A stretch of DNA of 11,441 bases from Gammaproteobacteria bacterium (lineage in GTDB: Bacteria; Pseudomonadota; Gammaproteobacteria; Arenicellales; JAHEKD01). Every line of letters begins with the position of its first letter. The first letter of the stretch is position 1. Below the pieces are notes generated by a model. The model saw nothing but the letters and a program-made list of their open reading frames with translations. It was not told the DNA's origin and made no database searches. A program made the translations under genes and the position numbers. The DNA lies in NCBI GenBank assembly GCA_024638545.1, contig JAHEKD010000028.1, forward strand, positions 1 through 11,441, written 5' to 3'. This document shows, piece after piece, positions 7,198 to 11,441 of the stretch.

Positions 7198-7731
7198 ATG
7201 CGTCGTCGAGACATACTTTACGCATGCTGCGGGCTTGGTTGCACCATTATCACGAGGGATGTGTGGGCGCATACACTTTATAATCAATGGATTGTTTACA
7301 GACAGAAGCATCTGATAATTGGTTGCCACAAACAGGACCTGGCTACTTACAAGCTAGCCAAACAAATCGTGACATTACTGAATCAAAATCTTCCCAAAGC
7401 CAGCGCACGTGTTGCCCGTGCACCCACATCTGGCCGCATTGCGAGCCTGATCGGAACGGCGCAGCTGGATGTTGCGCTACTAAGTCACCGGGAAGCGATT
7501 GATATGGCAGATGGAAGCGGAATGTTCAAACCCTATGGAAAAACTGATATCAGGACACTTTTCCTGACGCAGGACTACGTGTTAGTAGGCCGTGCAGAAA
7601 TGCCTGACAAGCATAGCTGGCTTATTGCTCATGCGCTGGATGGATCAGAATTAAAATTCCAGGATAAGGTTGATCCACCGGTGCCCTGGCATCGAGGTGT
7701 CATGCATTTTATTCAGATAAACCGTCGATAG
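7198..7731 (+). CDS. Small Tat-signal protein resembling a TAXI-type solute-binding domain
   Basis: This 177-residue protein starts with MRRRDIL, a twin-arginine-like motif, then a short Cys-rich hydrophobic stretch and a likely cleavage after VWA (22-24). The mature part, with YKLAKQIVTLLNQ (51-63), RAPTSGRIASL (74-84) and QLDVALLS (89-96), recalls the lobe of TAXI/TRAP solute-binding proteins where a serine/glycine loop is followed by a short hydrophobic strand. At about 150 mature residues it is only half the usual binding-protein size, so it may be one lobe or a distinct small family. Spacing of eight bases after the amidase stop, with a weak GAAAGATAAG overlapping it, indicates one operon. 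I infer that it binds or senses a ligand related to the amidase substrate. No transporter genes are adjacent. The gene is convincing; the family link is tentative. Confidence 0.6.
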   Translation: MRRRDILYACCGLGCTIITRDVWAHTLYNQWIVYRQKHLIIGCHKQDLATYKLAKQIVTLLNQNLPKASARVARAPTSGRIASLIGTAQLDVALLSHREAIDMADGSGMFKPYGKTDIRTLFLTQDYVLVGRAEMPDKHSWLIAHALDGSELKFQDKVDPPVPWHRGVMHFIQINRR

Positions 7732-8424
7732 ATGGCTAGCTACAATATATACGTCTAATTTAAGGTGAAAAATCAACTGATACTGGATCGTGGCTAGCCA
7801 TGAGCTCAGCCGCCTGTCCTTTCAGCAAATCTGCGCGTGTTGCAATCACATTCTAAATGCCAGAAATGATCATTGAATTTCTTGAAAAAATGCAAAATTA
7901 GCAAAAGGCAAGACACATTCAAGTTATCTGCCTGATCGAAGAGATTTGAATCGTTCATTTCCTGGATCTGAAAGGGGATCATTGGCAAGCAGACTGGCGA
8001 ATTTAATAATGAAAGAAGTTGTTGCAAATATAACTCATGCGATTGATCTGCATGCCGGTGAGCTTCATCGCTCTAATGCACCGCAAATCCGCATCAGGGG
8101 CACCTAGACGACATGAGATGGCACAAACACCTTGAATCCCAATCGTTTATTCAAATCCAGCAACAAGTTAGCATACAGATTAATATTATTATGTAAACGA
8201 TGCGTGTGGTGAATTGGCAGGCTTCAATATAAACAAACGCCATAGTAAACGCATCATCCGTTTCATACGTTGGGTCATACGCACCTATTTGTTACTGATT
8301 GTTCAGTTTATTCGATTTGTAAAAAAATCAAATGAGTTACGCAGTCTATTTATATATAATTAGACAAATATTTTTAGTAGCAATCCTCTATACGATAAAT
8401 TATTTTAATAAAACAGCAACTCTT
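7732..8424. other. Long gap without a convincing gene
   Basis: About 690 bp between the amidase unit and the LysR gene. It holds the possible terminator at 7792-7811 and a 32-codon plus-strand ORF at 8009-8107 (starts MKEVVANITHAID; no Shine-Dalgarno). A minus-strand region at 8104-8290 reads protein-like in two successive frames. These may be decayed gene scraps or chance. ACTGA (8294-8298) and TCAGT (8303-8307) form a small dyad before the regulator gene. Confidence 0.5.
7792..7811 (+). terminator. Possible terminator hairpin after the amidase unit
   Basis: GGCTAGC (7792-7798) can pair with GCTCAGCC (7804-7811), a 7-bp stem with one bulged base and a 5-nt loop, 60 bp after the preceding stop codon. 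The tail GCCTGTCCTTTC is only mildly T-rich. The same bases include the palindromes TGGCTAGCCA (7791-7800) and TGAGCTCA (7801-7808), and TGGCTAGC also occurs at 7733-7740. Confidence 0.3.
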
Positions 8425-9288
8425 ATGGACATTGAATCATTACGAACGCTTCTTGAAATCAATCGCACGCGTCATTTTGGCAAAGCTGCTGAAGAATTAT
8501 TCCTAACACAGTCGGCAGTGAGCGCTCGTCTAAAAAAAATAGAGCGTTCACTTGGTGTTGATTTATTCGATCGACAGCGTCGTGATATACAGCCAACGCC
8601 TGAAGGTCGTCGAATGTTACGTCATGCAGAATCAATGATTGCACTATGGCGTAAGGCGAAGCAGGATGTTGGTGCGGCTGAGGATACGCAATTTCAATTA
8701 GCAGTAGGAGGCATCTTCAGCTTATGGGATGTGCGATTGCAATCCTGGTCTCATCGAGTCCATAACGCAATACCTAATCTTTCTTTGATTCTACAAGCAT
8801 ACGGCCATGAGCGTTTGCTACGCCGTATGCTAGACGGAGTGCTTGATTTGATATTCCTGTATGAGCCCCCGCAACTTGAAGAATTCTTGATTGAAGAAAT
8901 TGCTAATATTTCACTTATCATGGTATCACGATTGCCGAATCAAAATGCCAGCCAAGCACTAGGTAACTATATCATGGTCGATTGGGGAGAAATGCATGCA
9001 TTGCAACACGCGCGCTACTTTCCTGATGCACCACCCCCAGTTCAACGAATTTCACAGGGTTCAATTGCACTTAATTTTATGCTTAGTTGCGGCGGGGCCG
9101 GTTATCTTGCTGAGAAATCTGTTTTACCATTTCTTGACAATGGCCAGCTATACAAAGTAAACGATGCTCCAACGATACGGCGCAATGCGTTTGCAGTTTA
9201 TCTGCGCAAGAACAGTAGAATAGAGCTTATCAGGCAGGCACTTAGTTTTTTCAACCATCATTTACATTCTTCTTCTAAGACAGGTTAA
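8425..9288 (+). CDS. LysR-family transcriptional regulator, HdfR-like
   Basis: LysR proteins bind DNA through an N-terminal winged helix-turn-helix and sense a ligand with a C-terminal periplasmic-binding-like domain. From ATG 8425 (287 residues) the protein begins MDIESLRTLLEINRTRHFGK, closely like E. coli HdfR, with the helix-turn-helix around 18-37 (KAAEELFLTQSAVSARLKK). Further resemblance to HdfR runs through the SLW segment and LDLIFLYEPPQLEEF, matching LDLLITTEAPKMDEF. An upstream in-frame ATG at 8332 would add 31 hydrophobic residues that the family lacks, so I reject that start; neither start has a strong ribosome binding site. In E. coli HdfR represses flhDC and is itself controlled by H-NS. 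Whether this is the true orthologue is uncertain. It is a lone gene, followed by a very AT-rich region and then the mscS-mgtE-like pair, a possible target. Confidence 0.9.
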   Translation: MDIESLRTLLEINRTRHFGKAAEELFLTQSAVSARLKKIERSLGVDLFDRQRRDIQPTPEGRRMLRHAESMIALWRKAKQDVGAAEDTQFQLAVGGIFSLWDVRLQSWSHRVHNAIPNLSLILQAYGHERLLRRMLDGVLDLIFLYEPPQLEEFLIEEIANISLIMVSRLPNQNASQALGNYIMVDWGEMHALQHARYFPDAPPPVQRISQGSIALNFMLSCGGAGYLAEKSVLPFLDNGQLYKVNDAPTIRRNAFAVYLRKNSRIELIRQALSFFNHHLHSSSKTG

Positions 9289-9338
9289 ACTCAATATCTG
9301 ACACTTTTTAATCGATAAGATGATAATTCTCTAAATCT

Positions 9339-9357
9339 ACGTAGTACAGACGTAGTA
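9339..9357 (+). repeat. Direct repeat ACGTAGTA, 11-bp period
   Basis: Two exact 8-bp copies (9339-9346 and 9350-9357) are separated by CAG, so they lie on the same helical face about one turn apart. The first overlaps the perfect palindrome CTACGTAG (9338-9345). The repeat is about 50 bp after the regulator stop codon and could be a protein-binding site, though chance is possible. Confidence 0.3.
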
Positions 9358-9438
9358 GATAGTCCGGGACAAGTCTTATAGCACTTTTTAAAACAGCAAT
9401 ATGATTTAAATTATTTTATATAAATGCACATGTAATTT

Positions 9439-9562
9439 ATTATTTTAATTATGATCAGGCTCTAACGTCACGATACTAATTAATTTATTTTGTTTAAAAC
9501 AATACTATTGATATTACACATTTGCGCGTGATATTTAAATCGATAGTAATTATTTTAATTAT
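9439..9562 (+). repeat. Pair of 14-bp direct repeats ATTATTTTAATTAT
   Basis: Exact copies at 9439-9452 and 9549-9562 lie 110 bp apart. Because the surrounding DNA is extremely AT-rich, coincidence is a real possibility. Confidence 0.35.
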
Positions 9563-9738
9563 ATCCATGTATTACAATAAGTTATACAATAATCTTGCTT
9601 ATTCTATTCTTAAAATATAATTTTTGATTTATGTAATCCTGAATTTCAATGGATGCCATTAATTAACTTAAATTTATCATAATATTAAGTAAAATTATTT
9701 ATTGAAATAACAAATTAAAATTGTTTTATTTATTAAAT

Positions 9739-9768
9739 TTGTTACTTATACTATTTGCAGACAATAAT
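9739..9768 (+). promoter_or_regulatory. Candidate promoter for the mscS-like gene
   Basis: TTGTTA (9739-9744) and AATAAT (9763-9768) with an 18-bp spacer match sigma70 elements at four and five of six bases, implying a leader of about 140 nt before the TTG start. An alternative -10, TATACT (9747-9752), lacks a good -35. AT-rich DNA gives many false matches, so confidence is low. Confidence 0.25.
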
Positions 9769-9914
9769 AGGGCAGTGACTTAAATAATTTCACGGCATCT
9801 TGAACGCTCGTGTTTTCTTTCATCGAGGGTGACCACTGTTTTTGCGGCAAATGGCGTAAATCAAAATGGTGAGGTTAAATTTGATAACGTTAACTAATAA
9901 ATTGAGGATTTGGG

Positions 9915-10736
9915 TTGGATATTAATAATTGGGCTACTTCACTTATTGAATCTATTTCAAGGGTTGTTGATCTATCCTTTACATATTTACCAACTTTAGT
10001 GGGTGCACTACTGCTGCTTTTACTTGGATGGTTAATAGCGAGGATAATTAGTGAACTGGCAGAGCGATTTACACAATTGGGTGTGAATCGCTTATCAAGA
10101 ACTCAGCCAATTAGTACAAGGGTTAAGGAATCAAAAACCTATCGATCCCTGCCCTTGATTATCGAGCGAATAGTTTTTTGGATAATACTGTTTTTCTTTC
10201 TGGCTGCATCACTAGAAGTCCTGGGTTTACCGGCAGTTTCGAAAATAATTGGTTACGTCACTGCCTATCTCCCTCGAGTGTTTGCGGGTATGGTCATTAT
10301 TTTGGCAGGTGTCTGGATAGGCGATATTGTCCGTGTATTTACGTCTCGTGCTGCTGCCACCAGTGATCTTTCACGCACCAGCCAAATAGGCAATCTTGCT
10401 CAAATACTTGTCATTGGACTAGCAATTATCATTGCCCTTGAACAGCTCGGTATTGACAATACTATTCTGATCTCAGTGGCAATCACACTACTCGCCGGAA
10501 TTGTTTTTGCAGCCGCTTTGTCATTTGGACTCGGGGCAAAGACAACCACATCGAACATAATTGCAGCCCATTACTTAAGACGCAAATATAATGTCGGTGA
10601 TCGTATTCGTATAAACAATATTGAGGGAATCGTCACAGAAATAGGTTCGACATTTATTTCGATTGACACAGATGAAGGATTAATGATGGTTCCTGCAGAG
10701 CAATTTAATGTCTACATATCGACACGTTTAAACTGA
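9915..10736 (+). CDS. MscS-family mechanosensitive channel, short form
   Basis: MscS channels open under membrane tension and release ions and osmolytes in hypo-osmotic shock. The 273 residues contain five likely membrane helices (about 22-45, 80-103, 115-141, 158-178, 183-207), more than the three of E. coli MscS. The pore-helix to beta-domain transition is in 200-245 (SFGLGAKTTTSN, then NVGDRIRINNIEGIV), and the beta domain ends with VPAEQF (259-264). The protein stops just after that, so it lacks the large C-terminal alpha/beta cage domain of E. coli MscS. The start is TTG 9915: GAGGA (9904-9908) lies six bases upstream and no ATG or GTG fits. The stop codon overlaps the ribosome binding site of the next gene, showing an operon. 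The family call is strong; the ion selectivity is unknown. Confidence 0.88.
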   Translation: MDINNWATSLIESISRVVDLSFTYLPTLVGALLLLLLGWLIARIISELAERFTQLGVNRLSRTQPISTRVKESKTYRSLPLIIERIVFWIILFFFLAASLEVLGLPAVSKIIGYVTAYLPRVFAGMVIILAGVWIGDIVRVFTSRAAATSDLSRTSQIGNLAQILVIGLAIIIALEQLGIDNTILISVAITLLAGIVFAAALSFGLGAKTTTSNIIAAHYLRRKYNVGDRIRINNIEGIVTEIGSTFISIDTDEGLMMVPAEQFNVYISTRLN

Positions 10737-10747
10737 AAGGCCCGGTT

Positions 10748-11441
10748 ATGGAACTTGAAAAAAAACTAGTAGATTCTTTTTTCACCAACCATCCTTCTGA
10801 AGCTGTTCAGGCTCTGAATGATATTGATATACGGGCAATGGGTAAATTTCTGGAGACGCTTAAACCACAATCAGCGGCGAAAAGCCTGGAGAAAATACCG
10901 CAAAAAACAGCAACGAGCATCCTGCAGGGAATGAAAATTAGCTCGGCGGCCAAAATCCTGGAACAATTACCGTTTGATGCACAGCTTGTCTTTATTCATT
11001 CATTAGAGGCAAATTCGCGGGAACAGATACTTGGCGTGCTGCCGGTTTCACATTCACAAAAACTACATCGTTTACTCAACTATCCTGAAGGCAGCGCCGG
11101 CTATTTGATGGATCCATCGCCTGTGTCAGTATTGTCAGATTGTCTGGTTTACGATGCATTAAAGCAGATCCGAATCGACGCAGACTCTGATCGATATTAT
11201 GTCTATGTTACAGATGCTGAACACCGGCTTATAGGCATGGTTAGCTTACAGGCGTTATTAAAAGCACGAAAACAGGTTGCAGTGGCATCAATTATGTCCA
11301 CTGATATAGCCTGTCTGCCCGCAAGAGCCAGTGAACGAGATATCATTAATCACCCATTTTGGCTGAATTTCCATGAGTTACCAGTTGTTAACCGGCATCA
11401 GGTGCTTATTGGTGTAATCCGATATGATACTTTTAGTCGAC
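10748..11441 (+). CDS. MgtE-like protein, N domain plus CBS domains (3' end outside window)
   Basis: MgtE is a Mg2+ channel whose cytoplasmic N domain and CBS pair sense Mg2+ and gate the membrane pore. The 231 visible residues start MELEKKLVDSFFTNHPSE. The helical N domain of repeated short helices spans about 15-110, the linker YPEGSAGYLMDPSPVSV (112-128) corresponds to the MgtE motif YPE..AG.LM, CBS1 covers about 125-175 and CBS2 about 180-231 (SIMSTDIACLP). The pore domain would lie beyond the window, so whether this is a complete transporter or a soluble sensor is not visible. Start ATG 10748 has AAAGG (10736-10740) seven bases before it, overlapping the mscS stop at 10734-10736; the 11-bp gap indicates co-transcription and likely translational coupling. 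Family assignment is good, transport role unproven. Confidence 0.82.
   Translation, partial: MELEKKLVDSFFTNHPSEAVQALNDIDIRAMGKFLETLKPQSAAKSLEKIPQKTATSILQGMKISSAAKILEQLPFDAQLVFIHSLEANSREQILGVLPVSHSQKLHRLLNYPEGSAGYLMDPSPVSVLSDCLVYDALKQIRIDADSDRYYVYVTDAEHRLIGMVSLQALLKARKQVAVASIMSTDIACLPARASERDIINHPFWLNFHELPVVNRHQVLIGVIRYDTFSR

Larger units (their letters stand above)
9289..9914. other. AT-rich intergenic island
   Basis: These 626 bp contain no ORF of meaningful length on either strand. By hand count G+C is about 22% over 9301-9780 and only 5 of 60 bases in 9661-9720, far below the flanking genes. It contains two exact copies of ATTATTTTAATTAT (9439-9452 and 9549-9562), a tandem ACGTAGTA pair (9339-9346, 9350-9357), and the palindrome TAACGTTA (9885-9892). 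Such composition suits binding by H-NS-like proteins and strongly curved promoter DNA. Confidence 0.65.

Noticed and set aside
7806..8027. 73-codon minus-strand ORF in the gap after the amidase unit
   Set aside because: It starts with TTG without a ribosome binding site, shows no recognisable motif, and sits in noncoding-looking DNA.
8221..8280. Integron attC-like GTTGGGT near 8269
   Set aside because: It fits GTTRRRY, but no matching RYYYAAC partner at suitable distance was found, and there is no integrase.
8332..8424. Longer start for the LysR regulator at 8332
   Set aside because: It would add 31 mostly hydrophobic residues absent from the family, and the MDIESLRTLLE start at 8425 matches HdfR-type proteins directly.

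Overview
This window looks like chromosomal DNA from a gammaproteobacterium of moderate G+C. The clues are an HdfR-like LysR regulator, Gram-negative type signal peptides, a membrane-fused spermidine synthase-like protein of a kind I associate with proteobacteria, and close gene spacing. No rRNA, tRNA, CRISPR array, insertion sequence or integrase was seen. Every assignment was made by reading motifs by eye; no database was searched.

Layout. (1) Positions 1-3136, plus strand: the end of a probably exported protein-L-isoaspartate methyltransferase (pcm), then after 21 bp an 810-residue membrane protein with a spermidine synthase-like core. (2) 3209-4528, minus strand and convergent: an enolase-family gene with several active-site replacements, standing away from any glycolytic or pyrG partner. 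It has a near-consensus sigma70-type promoter and a leader hairpin that covers its ribosome binding site. (3) 4867-5643, plus: a membrane-anchored alpha/beta hydrolase, divergent from the enolase. (4) 5936-7731, plus: a two-gene unit of a secreted acetamidase/formamidase-family enzyme and a small twin-arginine-signal protein resembling part of a TAXI-type solute-binding protein, behind a strong dyad repeat. (5) 7732-8424: about 690 bp without a convincing gene, holding a possible terminator and possible decayed coding scraps. (6) 8425-9288: an HdfR-like LysR regulator. (7) 9289-9914: a very AT-rich intergenic island, about 22% G+C over 9301-9780 by hand count. (8) 9915 to the end: a short MscS-family mechanosensitive channel (TTG start) followed 11 bp later by the start of an MgtE-like protein (MgtE N domain plus CBS domains), cut by the window edge.

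How the genes may work together. The acetamidase and the substrate-binding-like protein are both predicted outside the cytoplasm and are probably co-transcribed, suggesting periplasmic handling of an amide or similar small molecule. The MscS and MgtE-like genes form an ion or osmotic homeostasis pair. The strongest candidates for unusual biology are the enolase paralogue with its structured leader, the spermidine synthase-like membrane protein lacking the usual catalytic aspartate, and the secreted amidase unit. No single large new system is evident.
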